DNA of 42,804 nt from CAZUNB01 sp964622235 (GCA_964622235.1 CAZUNB010000006.1:1-42804), one strand, 5' to 3'; counted from the first letter of the stretch, positions 7,159 through 16,126 are shown. Translations and numbers: made by a program. The notes: generated from the sequence alone by a model not told the origin.

Positions 7159-8355
7159 GTGGCAATATTTAATTCACTCGGTAGTAATTATCGATTTAAG
7201 CAAGTGATGCAGATTTTGCTTGGGCTTGGTGATCGAGTTGATAACGATCAACTGGTTGCAAGTCTAGAGCAAGATTACAGTGGTATTGCCACATTGACAT
7301 ACAAAGCTCGTGAAGCGATGACACTTGGCTTCCGTGAATTAAAACTACCAGAATCAAGTAAGATAATTGTCAATGGCTATACTTGTTTTGCCGTTGAAGA
7401 TTCGATAACCTCTGCTGGGCTAACACCCGTCTACGCTGATATTGACCCAAGTCTGTTTCATTTTGGACTTAAAGAATTGGAACAAGCTTATAGCGAGGAT
7501 CTAGATAGTAAGGTCGTCGTCATTCAAAACACCTACGGTATTGGTTTCGACATCAAACCAATTGAAAATTTTTGTAAGAATAATGGTTTAATCCTAATCG
7601 AAGACTTAGCTCATAGCATAGGTGGCACCTACCTTGATGGTCGTACCATGGGTACGATTGGTGATATGGTGATTTTAAGCTTCGGTAGAGACAAGGTGAT
7701 TGACACTGTTTCTGGTGGTGCACTAATAGATCGTCGTGATGGTGCTCGAGAGATTACCCTGACCAAAAAGATCTCATGGCTAACGCAAACAGTAGATCGG
7801 TTGTATCCGTTAAACACTTGGAAGATTCGGTTGCTCTATCCGATTAAAATTGGAATTATCTGGCAGGTTATAGCCAAAAAGATTGGTTTATTGCCGCGTG
7901 CAGTTGATTGGCCAGCTAGTGTTGCTCATTTGTTGCCATACTGGTATCAGCGACGAATTATTTACGAGTTATACCACATGGATGATATGTTACTGCACCG
8001 TAGAGAGATAGCGATGATATATCAAGAATCTTTGCCGAAGAGTATGATAAGCCCTACCCTAACAAGACAATCAATTAACATTGGAACAATGATACGGTAT
8101 CCAGCTTTAGTTAAAGATCCAGTAGGTGTCTTGGCAGCGTTGCGAGAGCAAGAGATTTATTTAGCAGATATATGGTACGATGCACCAATTGCACCAATTC
8201 GCTTTCGCGATAAAACACAGTACAAAAAATCTAGTTGCCCAAACAGTGAAGATTTAATTAGTAAAGTAATAAACTTACCCACTCATAGAAATATTTCGAC
8301 GCATATAGCACGCAAGATAGTGACAATACTTAATGAGGTTGAAGGGAAGAAATAA
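7159..8355 (+). CDS. DegT/DnrJ/EryC1-family PLP aminotransferase
   Basis: A 398-residue PLP enzyme of the DegT/DnrJ/EryC1/StrS group, which normally aminates keto-sugar nucleotides. Features seen: IIVNGYTCFAVEDSITSAG, matching the conserved substrate strand; the PLP-ring Asp in LILIEDLAHSIGGTY; and SFGRDKVIDTVSGGAL, where the Lys of RDK sits at the Schiff-base position. The start is GTG at 7159, 3 bases after the upstream stop; an ATG further downstream would remove conserved N-terminal residues. Lying next to FemAB and Mur ligase genes, it may make an amino sugar for the envelope, although some relatives use other substrates. It ends 5 bases before the FemAB-like gene. Confidence 0.8.
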   Translation: MAIFNSLGSNYRFKQVMQILLGLGDRVDNDQLVASLEQDYSGIATLTYKAREAMTLGFRELKLPESSKIIVNGYTCFAVEDSITSAGLTPVYADIDPSLFHFGLKELEQAYSEDLDSKVVVIQNTYGIGFDIKPIENFCKNNGLILIEDLAHSIGGTYLDGRTMGTIGDMVILSFGRDKVIDTVSGGALIDRRDGAREITLTKKISWLTQTVDRLYPLNTWKIRLLYPIKIGIIWQVIAKKIGLLPRAVDWPASVAHLLPYWYQRRIIYELYHMDDMLLHRREIAMIYQESLPKSMISPTLTRQSINIGTMIRYPALVKDPVGVLAALREQEIYLADIWYDAPIAPIRFRDKTQYKKSSCPNSEDLISKVINLPTHRNISTHIARKIVTILNEVEGKK

Positions 8356-8360
8356 ATTAG

Positions 8361-9386
8361 ATGAGTGATTATCAAGTAAAAGAAATTAATGATGAGTCCA
8401 ACTGGGAAGATTTTGTCACTGCTCAGCCCGAGGCGAATTTCTTGCATAGCTGGAACTGGGGTAAATTTAATCAGCGAATTGGTCATGATATTGTTAGGCT
8501 TGGGGTGTATCGTTCACAACATCTTTGCGGTGTAGTACTGGCAATCGTCGAAGAAGCCAAGCGTGGAAGATTTATTGCGGTGCCAGCTGGGCCACTATTG
8601 GATTGGGATGACGAGGAAGCTACCAAAGTTTGTTTTGATGCTATTCGCGAATTTGCTAAATCAAAACGGGCTGTCTTCGTTCGAATTAGGCCACAACTGG
8701 TTGATACTGAGACCAACCAGGCTCGTTTTTTGCAACTTGGGCTACGTTCAGCACCGATGTATCTCCATGCCGAACATACTAGTCAGCTTGATTTAACTTG
8801 GAATCAAGAAGATATGCTTGCTGCTATGAGAAAAAATACGAGATACGAGATCCGTAAATCAGAAAAACTAGGAATAAGGATTGAAACCACTACAGACGAA
8901 ACAAAACTCCGCGAATTTTATAATCTACAGATCGAAACTAGTAAACGACATAATTTCATTCCATTTTCTTATGATTATCTTCATGAACAGTTCAAGGTTT
9001 TCAGCCAAGACAATCAAGCAGTTTTGTACAGTTCATATCTAGAGGATGAGCTATTGGCTCAAGCTTTCGTTATATTCTATGGGAAAGAGGCCGCGTATCA
9101 TTATGGTGCAAGCACTGAAAAAGCTCGTAAAGTGCCGGGCGCATACGCAGTGCAATGGAGAGCGATTCTTGATGCTCGAGAGCGCGGAATGGAACGCTAC
9201 AACTTTTGGGGGGTGACCAATCCTGAGGAAAAAGATCATCGTTTCTATGGAGTTAGCGTTTTTAAACGTGGTTTTGGCGGTCAGGATGTTATCTATCTTC
9301 ATGCTCACGATATGATTATAAATAAACCACGATATCTGATTAATTACATCGTAGAATCGATTCGCAAGCGTCGTCGACATGTTTAG
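8361..9386 (+). CDS. FemAB-family peptidoglycan bridge aminoacyltransferase
   Basis: A 341-residue FemABX-type protein of two GNAT-like halves. The N-terminal half has FLHSWNWGKFNQRIGHD and an FIAVPAGPLLDWDD segment typical of FemX. The centre has MRKNTRYEIRKSEKLGI, the usual 'K-RyeirKa' motif. The C-terminal half shows YHYGASTEKARKVPGAY and YNFWGVTNPEE, matching the conserved YxxxGs...p...l...W and (Y)-(D/F)-(F/L)-W-G motifs. Such enzymes use aminoacyl-tRNA to add residues to the stem peptide of lipid II on the cytosolic membrane face. It closes the cluster that starts with the Mur ligase at 5137, supporting a shared role in cross-bridge or stem-peptide modification. Which amino acid is added cannot be told. 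Confidence 0.85.
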   Translation: MSDYQVKEINDESNWEDFVTAQPEANFLHSWNWGKFNQRIGHDIVRLGVYRSQHLCGVVLAIVEEAKRGRFIAVPAGPLLDWDDEEATKVCFDAIREFAKSKRAVFVRIRPQLVDTETNQARFLQLGLRSAPMYLHAEHTSQLDLTWNQEDMLAAMRKNTRYEIRKSEKLGIRIETTTDETKLREFYNLQIETSKRHNFIPFSYDYLHEQFKVFSQDNQAVLYSSYLEDELLAQAFVIFYGKEAAYHYGASTEKARKVPGAYAVQWRAILDARERGMERYNFWGVTNPEEKDHRFYGVSVFKRGFGGQDVIYLHAHDMIINKPRYLINYIVESIRKRRRHV

Positions 9387-9422
9387 TAGCTAGACATCTC
9401 GCCGATAATTGACTAGCATATA

Positions 9423-10793
9423 GTGATGAACGACACAGCTGAAAACTCTAAAGATCATAATTTTGATGATCGAGCACGTAGGTATCATGCCAAAGCGCCA
9501 GCTGGAAAAATAAAGATAGGTCTAACCAAGCCAAACAAGACAAGTGACGATTTGTCACTAGCATATACACCTGGTGTAGGTGCTATTAGTAGAGACATCG
9601 CTGAAAACCAAGCAATGAGTTGGAAGTACACTAACCGTGCAAATACAGTTGCTGTTGTGTCTGATGGTACGGCAATCTTAGGTCTTGGTAATCTTGGGGC
9701 TCAAGCTGCTATGCCGGTTATGGAGGGCAAGTCTGCTTTATTTAAACAATTTGCAGATATTGATGCCTACCCATTATGTTTGAAAATTCCGAATATGGAG
9801 ATTACTGACGAAGGATATATTGAGGCTTTATCGCAAGCTACTGCAGCTTTAGCGCCGAGCCTTGGAGGGATTAATCTTGAAGACATTAAAGCGCCACAAT
9901 GTTTTGCGGTTCTCGACCGAGTTCGTGAGTTGGTTACTATTCCTGTTTTCCATGATGATCAGGATGGTACTGCGGTTATTGTTACGGCAGGCGTCCAGAA
10001 CGCCCTTAAAGTTGTCGGTAAGCAACTCCATGATATTCGGATATTAATTAACGGAGCTGGTGCTGCTGGCATTGCCACAGCACGATTATTCAAAGCAATG
10101 GGTCTGCCGACTTCTCAGCTATTTGTATGTGACAGTCGAGGTTTAGTTGCCAGCGATCGATCACTCCATTCAAGTAAAGCCGAGTTCGCTCAAGAGAAGA
10201 CCGTTCCACTTGAAGAAGCGGTTAAGGGCGTTGATGTTTTTATTGGTGTTTCAAAAGCAGGATTATTGAAATCAGATATGGTCAGATCAATGGCTGAGAA
10301 TCCAATAGTCTTTGCTGCTGCTAACCCAATTCCAGAAATATTGCCTGAAGTAGCCAAGGAAGCTGGCGTGGCTGTGATCGGCACTGGTCGAAGTGACTAC
10401 CATAACCAAATCAACAACTCTCTTGGGTTCCCTGGGATATTCCGTGGCGTTCTCGATAGCGGTGTTCAAGAAATCACGCCATCGATGCTAATCGCTGCTA
10501 GTAAAGCATTGGCAAGTCTAAGCCAGGAATCTCCAAGTGATGAAGTTCGAGTAATCCTAGAAAGCTCTTATCCTAATGAGGCAAAAGCTGGTATGTTTGA
10601 TGGTGATATGTCATCTGATTACGTACTACCAAAGCAGTTTGATGTTCGCGTCGTAGCACGAGTCGCTCGTGCTGTTGCTGAAACGGCAATCAGTGAACAG
10701 AAAACTAGAAATCAGATTAATGATTTTGATGCTTATGAAGCTGCGATAATTGATGAGGCACTCAGTCGTTGGCGAATAACTACTGATGACTAA
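9423..10793 (+). CDS. NAD(P)-dependent malic enzyme
   Basis: A 456-residue malic enzyme, which oxidatively decarboxylates malate to pyruvate and CO2 with reduction of NAD(P). Seen: SLAYTPGVG near the N terminus, the AILGLGNLGAQAAMPVMEGKSALFK block with the catalytic Lys, FHDDQDGTA with the metal-binding Asp pair, the Rossmann loop INGAGAAGIA, and FAAANPIPEI in the C-terminal domain. The length matches bacterial single-domain malic enzymes without a phosphotransacetylase extension. Start may be GTG 9423 or ATG 9426; nothing decides between them. The stop codon overlaps the proA stop on the other strand by 4 bases. It would feed pyruvate alongside the Pyk-based glycolysis found in this window. 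Confidence 0.92.
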   Translation: MMNDTAENSKDHNFDDRARRYHAKAPAGKIKIGLTKPNKTSDDLSLAYTPGVGAISRDIAENQAMSWKYTNRANTVAVVSDGTAILGLGNLGAQAAMPVMEGKSALFKQFADIDAYPLCLKIPNMEITDEGYIEALSQATAALAPSLGGINLEDIKAPQCFAVLDRVRELVTIPVFHDDQDGTAVIVTAGVQNALKVVGKQLHDIRILINGAGAAGIATARLFKAMGLPTSQLFVCDSRGLVASDRSLHSSKAEFAQEKTVPLEEAVKGVDVFIGVSKAGLLKSDMVRSMAENPIVFAAANPIPEILPEVAKEAGVAVIGTGRSDYHNQINNSLGFPGIFRGVLDSGVQEITPSMLIAASKALASLSQESPSDEVRVILESSYPNEAKAGMFDGDMSSDYVLPKQFDVRVVARVARAVAETAISEQKTRNQINDFDAYEAAIIDEALSRWRITTDD

Positions 10794-12034
10794 TTTCTAA
10801 TAGCCCCATTACTATGGACAACCCATTTATAGGTTGTTAGCCCCTCAAGACCAACTGGTCCGCGAGCGTGTAATCTTCCAGTGCTGATACCAATTTCTGC
10901 TCCTAGTCCATACTCAAAACCGTCAGCAAACTGGGTAGAAGTGTTAACCATGACAGATGAAGAATCGACTTGTTTAATAAAAGTATCAGCTGACATCTTG
11001 TCCTCAGTAATTATTGCATCGGTATGACCGGTTCCATACTTGTTGATATGATTGATTGCTTGATCGAGGCTGTCGACAATTTTGATTGCAACAATCGGTG
11101 CTAAGTACTCCTCTGACCAGTCTTGCTCGGTTGCTGACTTAACCGTTTTAATTATTCCTTGTGTTGTTGCATCGCCACGAATCTCAACACCTTTTTCAAT
11201 TAATTTATTGGCTAATTCTGGTAGCACATCATGGGCTATCTGCTTGTGAATTAATATCTTTTCGGTAGCACCACAGATGCCGTAACGTCTAGTTTTAGCA
11301 TTGAGTGCAATCTCGACTGCTATTTTATGATCGGCACAGCTATCAATGTAAGTATGACAATTTCCTTCAAGGTGTAGTAATGTTGGAATTTTGCTAGTTT
11401 CCTGGATATGTTCTAGCAATCGGCGACTACCACGAGGGATAACCAGGTCAATCGCATCGTCGCGTTTTAGTAGTTCCGCACTTAATTCCCGGGAATTTTC
11501 AGTTATAACTTGAACGGAGCTTTCTGGAAAGTCATTTTCTGCCAGCGATTGCTCGATTACTTTTGCTAAAACTTTATTAGTGTTATTTGTTTCCGAACCG
11601 CCTTTTAGGATGATTACGTTGCCACTTTTCAGTGCTAGGCTGGCGGCATCAATGGTAACATTGGGACGAGATTCAAATATCATTAAAATGGTTCCGATTG
11701 GAATACTTATTTTTGAAGTAGTGATGCCAGAGACCTGCGTTGTCTCGTCACGACGGATTCCAAGCGGGTCAGGAAGATCAATGATTTTACTGACACCGTC
11801 TGACATAGCTACAATACGATTATGGTCTAGTGTGAGTCGATCGATAAAGGCATCTGGTTTGTCATTGTTTCTTGCAGCAGTAACATCTTTCTTGTTTGCT
11901 GCTAAGAGTTCTTGTTCGTGAGAAGTAAGATTCTTGATGATTGACTGCAAACAGTTATTACGAATATTGAGCTCACTGATACTTATCACTTTCTTAGCTG
12001 TCTCGACACCTTCAATGATTTGGTCAATGTTCAT
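10790..12034 (-). CDS. proA: Glutamate-5-semialdehyde dehydrogenase ProA
   Basis: A 414-residue gamma-glutamyl phosphate reductase, the second step of proline synthesis (glutamyl 5-phosphate to glutamate semialdehyde with NADPH). Landmarks include MIFESRPNVTIDAASLALKS, the NAKTRRYGICGATE segment with the catalytic Cys, IPRGSRRLLEHIQ, and the terminal GAEIGISTGRLHARGPVGLE, a strong ProA signature. The usual family length is about 415, so it is complete. It is the last gene of proB-proC-proA; its ATG overlaps the proC stop by 4 bases (ATGA). The gene ends in a tail-to-tail overlap with malic enzyme. Confidence 0.95.
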   Translation of the reverse strand: MNIDQIIEGVETAKKVISISELNIRNNCLQSIIKNLTSHEQELLAANKKDVTAARNNDKPDAFIDRLTLDHNRIVAMSDGVSKIIDLPDPLGIRRDETTQVSGITTSKISIPIGTILMIFESRPNVTIDAASLALKSGNVIILKGGSETNNTNKVLAKVIEQSLAENDFPESSVQVITENSRELSAELLKRDDAIDLVIPRGSRRLLEHIQETSKIPTLLHLEGNCHTYIDSCADHKIAVEIALNAKTRRYGICGATEKILIHKQIAHDVLPELANKLIEKGVEIRGDATTQGIIKTVKSATEQDWSEEYLAPIVAIKIVDSLDQAINHINKYGTGHTDAIITEDKMSADTFIKQVDSSSVMVNTSTQFADGFEYGLGAEIGISTGRLHARGPVGLEGLTTYKWVVHSNGAIRN

Positions 12035-12765
12035 AATGACAGCTCCTTTGATCTTTCTGCGGCAGCCTCAACCGCATTGGTTATAATTTTTGAGAAATTA
12101 TCTCGCTTAAGGCTTTCTATCGCTTTCTCGGTTGTTCCACCTTTACTGGCGATTATCGAGACTTTAGCTTTAGCCGACTCAGTGTTTGATAGTTGCATAC
12201 TACTAGCTCGTAGAGTCTGATTAGCAATAGCTCGTGCTTCACCCATTGAAAAACCATTTCTTAAAGCATTTTGCTCCAGCTGGTTTGCAAGTTCAAAGAA
12301 ATATGCTGGTCCGCTGCCGGCGATGGCAGTAAAGCTATCGAACTGGGACTCTTGTTTGAGCCAAATCGTTTTGCCCCAGTGATTCATTATGTCGGTAATT
12401 AATCGTTTATCTTCAAGTGTTGTCGACGAACTCGCCAGCGCCGCAGTTAGTGATTGGCCAGCACAAATACCTATATTTGGCATGGTTCGAATGATTCTTT
12501 TTGACCCCAGCTGGTTTGAGATTTTGGAAATCGATACACCGGCCATAACAGAAATAACTACTTTATTTTTGGTGTAGTGCTTGATTTGATTCGCCAATGC
12601 AGTAAATTGTTGTGGTTTAACTGCAATAATAATGACCGTACTATCAACCAATATCGAATAATCTTTAGTCTTCGAATCTAAGCAAGTAAGTTCGTGAATT
12701 TTTTCAAGTTGTGAGGCAATTGCTCCACCGATAGTACCGTTTCCGATAACGATTATATTACTCAT
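12031..12765 (-). CDS. proC: Pyrroline-5-carboxylate reductase ProC
   Basis: A 244-residue P5C reductase, the last step of proline synthesis. The Rossmann loop IGNGTIGGAIA is at the N terminus, followed by AVKPQQF, RTMPNIG, AGSGPAYFFELA (the conserved substrate-loop) and ASKGGTTEKAIE (the C-terminal GGTT motif). It is slightly shorter than the usual 265-275 residues but all motifs are there. It sits between proB and proA with ATGA overlaps on both sides, so all three are coupled in translation. Confidence 0.95.
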   Translation of the reverse strand: MSNIIVIGNGTIGGAIASQLEKIHELTCLDSKTKDYSILVDSTVIIIAVKPQQFTALANQIKHYTKNKVVISVMAGVSISKISNQLGSKRIIRTMPNIGICAGQSLTAALASSSTTLEDKRLITDIMNHWGKTIWLKQESQFDSFTAIAGSGPAYFFELANQLEQNALRNGFSMGEARAIANQTLRASSMQLSNTESAKAKVSIIASKGGTTEKAIESLKRDNFSKIITNAVEAAAERSKELSL

Positions 12766-13796
12766 GGCTGGCTCCGAATGTACGCATCGTAGTGAATTAG
12801 TGGTTTATCAGCATGTTTTCCAATTAGATCCCTAGCAGTTTCGGCATCATATTGACTTTGTCCGTAACCAATAATTCCGCCATCCTGGTCGACAACTGAA
12901 ATGACATCCTGAACTGAAAATTCACCAGTTATTTCAGTGACCCCAACCATGAGTAAGCTAGTTGCCTTTTTATTTCTCATAACCTCAGCAGCTTTTTTAT
13001 CAACGCTAATAGTGCCTTGTGAAAATTGAGCATGGTCAAGAATCCAGCGCTTTTTAGCAATTAAATGTTTGTCAGCAAAAAATGTTGTACCTACTGGTTT
13101 GCCTAGACTAGCTTTAAAGATTATGTCTGTATCAAGCCCCGAGCAGATAGTGACGGGGATCCCTCGACGAGCAACGCGTTGTGCAGCCAGACACTTCAAC
13201 ATCATACCTCCTCGTCCGTGTGCCGATGTCTTATCATTAACTAGTTCTCGCCAAGAATTATCATTGTTCTCGACAGTCTTTATTAGGTTTTTCTGATTGT
13301 CTAGCAAACCAGCTACACTACTCGCAAGAATTAACCGTTCAGCACCGAGCAATGAAGCAACTAATCCAGCGATTTCGTCATTGTCACTAAAAGCAAATTC
13401 ACGATCCGCAATCACATCATTTTCATTTATCAGTGGTACAATATTTTCTTTGAGTAGCTCATTTAGTCCAGAACGGATTTGTAGATAATTACTACGGGAG
13501 CGAAAATCATCTTTACCAATAAGTACTTGTGCAACAGCTAGATCAGATTGACGAAAGGCTGTTTCGTATGCATTAAAAAGCGAGGGTTGTCCAAGAATGG
13601 CATAGAATTGTCGTGATTTTTGATGAGGCAAAGCATAGGCTTGTTTTCCGAGTGCAGTGGCACCAGAAGTCACTAAACACACTTGATATGATCGTGTCTT
13701 TAATTCGGCTATTATTTTAGCTAAATTATGTAGCCAAACATCATAGTGCGGTTGCATAATGAGAGCTGAGCTGAGTTTTATAATAATCGAACGCAT
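12762..13796 (-). CDS. proB: Glutamate 5-kinase ProB
   Basis: A 344-residue glutamate 5-kinase, the first and normally feedback-controlled step of proline synthesis. An amino-acid-kinase domain fills about residues 1-240 (start MRSIIIKLSSALI, then LVTSGATALGKQAY, PLINENDVIAD, HGRGGMMLKCLAA), followed by a C-terminal PUA domain (KKRWILDHAQFSQG through TGEFSVQDVISVVD). I choose the ATG at 13796 because kinases of this family begin directly with the strand IIIKLSSALI; a longer reading to 13853 adds 19 residues with no family match. An AT-rich TATAAA/TACTAT segment lies just upstream of that ATG. Confidence 0.93.
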   Translation of the reverse strand: MRSIIIKLSSALIMQPHYDVWLHNLAKIIAELKTRSYQVCLVTSGATALGKQAYALPHQKSRQFYAILGQPSLFNAYETAFRQSDLAVAQVLIGKDDFRSRSNYLQIRSGLNELLKENIVPLINENDVIADREFAFSDNDEIAGLVASLLGAERLILASSVAGLLDNQKNLIKTVENNDNSWRELVNDKTSAHGRGGMMLKCLAAQRVARRGIPVTICSGLDTDIIFKASLGKPVGTTFFADKHLIAKKRWILDHAQFSQGTISVDKKAAEVMRNKKATSLLMVGVTEITGEFSVQDVISVVDQDGGIIGYGQSQYDAETARDLIGKHADKPLIHYDAYIRSQP

Positions 13797-13897
13797 GATT
13801 TTATAGTAACTGAAAATGAGAGGCCAAGCCAATATTGAATAACACTTCGTCAATTAGTCGCATTTCCTAGGCATTAGTCAAGCTGCAGAACTTATTT

Positions 13898-14563
13898 TTA
13901 CTCATTCCAGGGTCCAGGGTAACCAGGGAAGTAGCTTAAACGGAGTTTATGTTTCATATGACCTTTCTCAAATAATTGTTTATATAAATCGACACAGAAT
14001 TCTTCCGGTCCAGCCAGGTAGATATGCTGTTCGCTGATATTATCTACCGAAATCTCAATATCTTCATAGGTGATTCGTTTTTCTTGAGTAACAAGATTAA
14101 AGTTTATTTCTTCAATCTCTGATATATAAATTAGTTGATTCTTTTTTGCACCGTAAACTAGAGTAGTTTGTTGTAACTGATCTTTCCTGTCACTCTGGTC
14201 GAGATCAAGCAACATCGAACGAAATGGTGTAATTCCAATCCCAGCAGCAATCAACAGCACTGGTTCTGGACTTCTTGGAATGTTGAAATTGCCGATAGCC
14301 GGTGAGCTATGCACGACGTCACCTTCTGACAGTTTCTGAAGGGCTTGTTTGAATTTGCTAGGATTGGTTTCTGAAATTTTAATCGTAAATCGAATTTCTT
14401 TTTCCTGTGGACTGCTCGACATTGAAACCCAATGACTACCAACATCTTTGATACTCATCTCTATATAGTCACCGGCATCGAAGTTGAAACCATTGGGCTT
14501 TCGAAAATACAATTCCCAGATATCACTGATTAAATGTTGTTTACGGATGAAAAGAAGTTCCAT
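13898..14563 (-). CDS. FAD/NAD(P)-binding reductase (FNR-like), lone flavoprotein module
   Basis: A 221-residue protein with only the FAD- and NAD-binding halves of the ferredoxin-NADP reductase fold. WVSMSSSPQEKEIRFTIK corresponds to the flavin-binding RxYS-S-P block, with Trp in place of the usual Arg; LLIAAGIGITPFRSML is the classic pyridine-nucleotide loop; IYLAGPEEF precedes the C-terminal end (PGYPGPWNE). No iron-sulfur domain, haem site or membrane segment is present, so the electron partner must be another protein. It starts 12 bases after the response-regulator stop and so is probably co-transcribed with it, an uncommon pairing. Partner and substrate are unknown. Confidence 0.75.
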   Translation of the reverse strand: MELLFIRKQHLISDIWELYFRKPNGFNFDAGDYIEMSIKDVGSHWVSMSSSPQEKEIRFTIKISETNPSKFKQALQKLSEGDVVHSSPAIGNFNIPRSPEPVLLIAAGIGITPFRSMLLDLDQSDRKDQLQQTTLVYGAKKNQLIYISEIEEINFNLVTQEKRITYEDIEISVDNISEQHIYLAGPEEFCVDLYKQLFEKGHMKHKLRLSYFPGYPGPWNE

Positions 14564-14575
14564 AGCTACGATGGA

Positions 14576-14950
14576 TTATTCTGAAAGAGCAGTTCGCACT
14601 TTTTCGGCTACTTGCTTCGGGGTCATGTCGGCTTTAACAATATAGTCAACCACGTTAGAATCATCACTAACAGTTGGCATTTCATTCTCACCCATGTTGG
14701 TCAAAACAATAACTTTAATATCTTTACCCCAATCAGTTTTGCGAAGCTCGCGCAGCATCGTATCTCCATTCATCACGGGCATCATCAAATCGAGCAATAC
14801 GATATCAGGTTCTTCTTTTTCGATTAGCACTAAGCCATCTTTGCCGTTACCAGCCGTAACGACCTTATAGTCAAGCCCTGTAAACTTCATACGATACATC
14901 TGCACAATTGCGATGTCATCTTCAATAATTGCTACTTTGATCATGGTCAT
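14576..14950 (-). CDS. Single-domain response regulator (receiver only)
   Basis: A 124-residue receiver domain and nothing else. The acidic pair IIEDD, phospho-acceptor Asp in IVLLDLMMPVMNG, the Thr in IVLTNMG and the Lys in YIVKADMTP are all present. Lacking an output domain, it should act like CheY or Spo0F, by protein contact. Two in-frame ATGs (14950 and 14944) are possible; the later one starts exactly at the receiver strand MIKVAIIEDD. It lies 40 bases after the aminotransferase gene and 12 before the FNR-like gene. A plausible sensor is the histidine kinase at 18875-21040, on the opposite side of the divergent promoter. Confidence 0.9.
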   Translation of the reverse strand: MTMIKVAIIEDDIAIVQMYRMKFTGLDYKVVTAGNGKDGLVLIEKEEPDIVLLDLMMPVMNGDTMLRELRKTDWGKDIKVIVLTNMGENEMPTVSDDSNVVDYIVKADMTPKQVAEKVRTALSE

Positions 14951-14990
14951 ATCTTAGCGTAATAAGAGTTATAAATAAAGACGCAAATAG

Positions 14991-16097
14991 TTAGTCAACG
15001 ATAGCCTGGAGCACTCTCAGGCCTTTTCGTAACTCATCCATACTCGTTCCGTATGAGATTCTAAAATGTGTACTCTCGCCAGAGAATGCACTGCCAGGAA
15101 CAATTAGTAGGTTGTTTTTAAGTGCAAGTTGAAAAAAGTCACCACTATTGAAATTATTTGGACATCTTATATAGAGATAATATGCACCATCGCCCCCAGC
15201 GACATCGAAACCGATTGAATGTAGTTCTGAAATAGCAAAATCTCGCTTCAGTCTATAATTTGATAAATCAGGTTCAACCTTTAGTGCTTCGATTCCAGCA
15301 TATTGTGAAATTGTCGATGATGCGAAAACGCTGTACTGTAGTACGTTATTTAGAGTTTTGATAAGTTCAAGTGGACCATTAATGTAACCAAGTCTCCACC
15401 CCGTCATAGCATGTGATTTTGAAAAACCATTCATTGTAACTGTGTTTTCATAAATACTGCCGATACTAAAGTGCTTACCTTCAAAAACATATTTTTCATA
15501 GATTTCATCAGAAATTATTAGAGTATCAAAAATTGAAGCTATATCGGCTATCTTTTTCAAGCAATCTTCACCATAAACTGCACCTGTAGGGTTATTTGGG
15601 CTATTAATCACTATTGCTTTTGTGTTTTCTGAAACTGCATGGTTTAGTGCATTAATATCTGGCTGGTAATCATACAAACATTTAATCGATGTGACCTTAG
15701 CACCTATCATCTGAGCCAGAAAACTATAGGGAGGATAGCTAGGTTCGATGATGATTATTTCGTCTCCCGGATCAATGATTGTTAGATATAAAGCCATTTG
15801 CCCAGTTGTCAAACCAGGCACGACTGAGACTGTGTCGGCAGTTGCAGCTATATTATTTTCTTTTTGGAGTTTCTTAGCTATGGCTTCTCGGAGTTTTAGC
15901 AAACCATTCGCTGAGCTGTAACGAGTATAGTTATTATTAATTGCGTCTATCCCAGCCTGCTTGATAGAACTGTTCGTATTTTCTTCGGGGAGGCCTACAC
16001 TTAAGTCAATAAGGTTTGGGTTGTTTTGTTTGGCTTCAAAAATGGTCTGAAATTCATTTTTATTATCGTTTTTTATTCTTTTTGAAATGGTTTTCAT
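14991..16097 (-). CDS. Class I/II PLP aminotransferase
   Basis: A 368-residue aspartate-aminotransferase-fold enzyme. Seen: SVVPGLTTGQMALYL near the cofactor phosphate site, IVINSPNNPTGAVY with the conserved NPTG, IISDEIYEKYVF with the PLP-contacting Asp and Tyr, and MNGFSKSHAMTGWRLGYI with the Schiff-base Lys. The late Arg is in FRISYGT. Its ATG is preceded by AAGAAGGA, one of few good Shine-Dalgarno sites in this window. It is transcribed away from the adenylate-forming/ThiF/kinase genes from a shared 74-base intergenic region. The amino donor and keto substrate are unknown. Confidence 0.88.
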   Translation of the reverse strand: MKTISKRIKNDNKNEFQTIFEAKQNNPNLIDLSVGLPEENTNSSIKQAGIDAINNNYTRYSSANGLLKLREAIAKKLQKENNIAATADTVSVVPGLTTGQMALYLTIIDPGDEIIIIEPSYPPYSFLAQMIGAKVTSIKCLYDYQPDINALNHAVSENTKAIVINSPNNPTGAVYGEDCLKKIADIASIFDTLIISDEIYEKYVFEGKHFSIGSIYENTVTMNGFSKSHAMTGWRLGYINGPLELIKTLNNVLQYSVFASSTISQYAGIEALKVEPDLSNYRLKRDFAISELHSIGFDVAGGDGAYYLYIRCPNNFNSGDFFQLALKNNLLIVPGSAFSGESTHFRISYGTSMDELRKGLRVLQAIVD

Positions 16098-16100
16098 AGT

Positions 16101-16109
16101 TTCCTTCTT
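16101..16109 (-). promoter_or_regulatory. Shine-Dalgarno site of the aminotransferase gene
   Basis: On the minus strand AAGAAGGAA sits 3 bases before the ATG at 16097. It stands out because most genes here that have their own promoter lack a leader and so have no such site. With a -10 candidate TATACT (plus-strand 16134-16139) it implies a leader of about 25-30 bases. Confidence 0.6.
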
Positions 16110-16126
16110 GTATATTCAATCATAAA

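Noticed and set aside
13797..13853. Longer N terminus for proB
   Set aside because: The extra 19 residues match nothing in the family, and the kinase fold begins at the internal ATG 13796.
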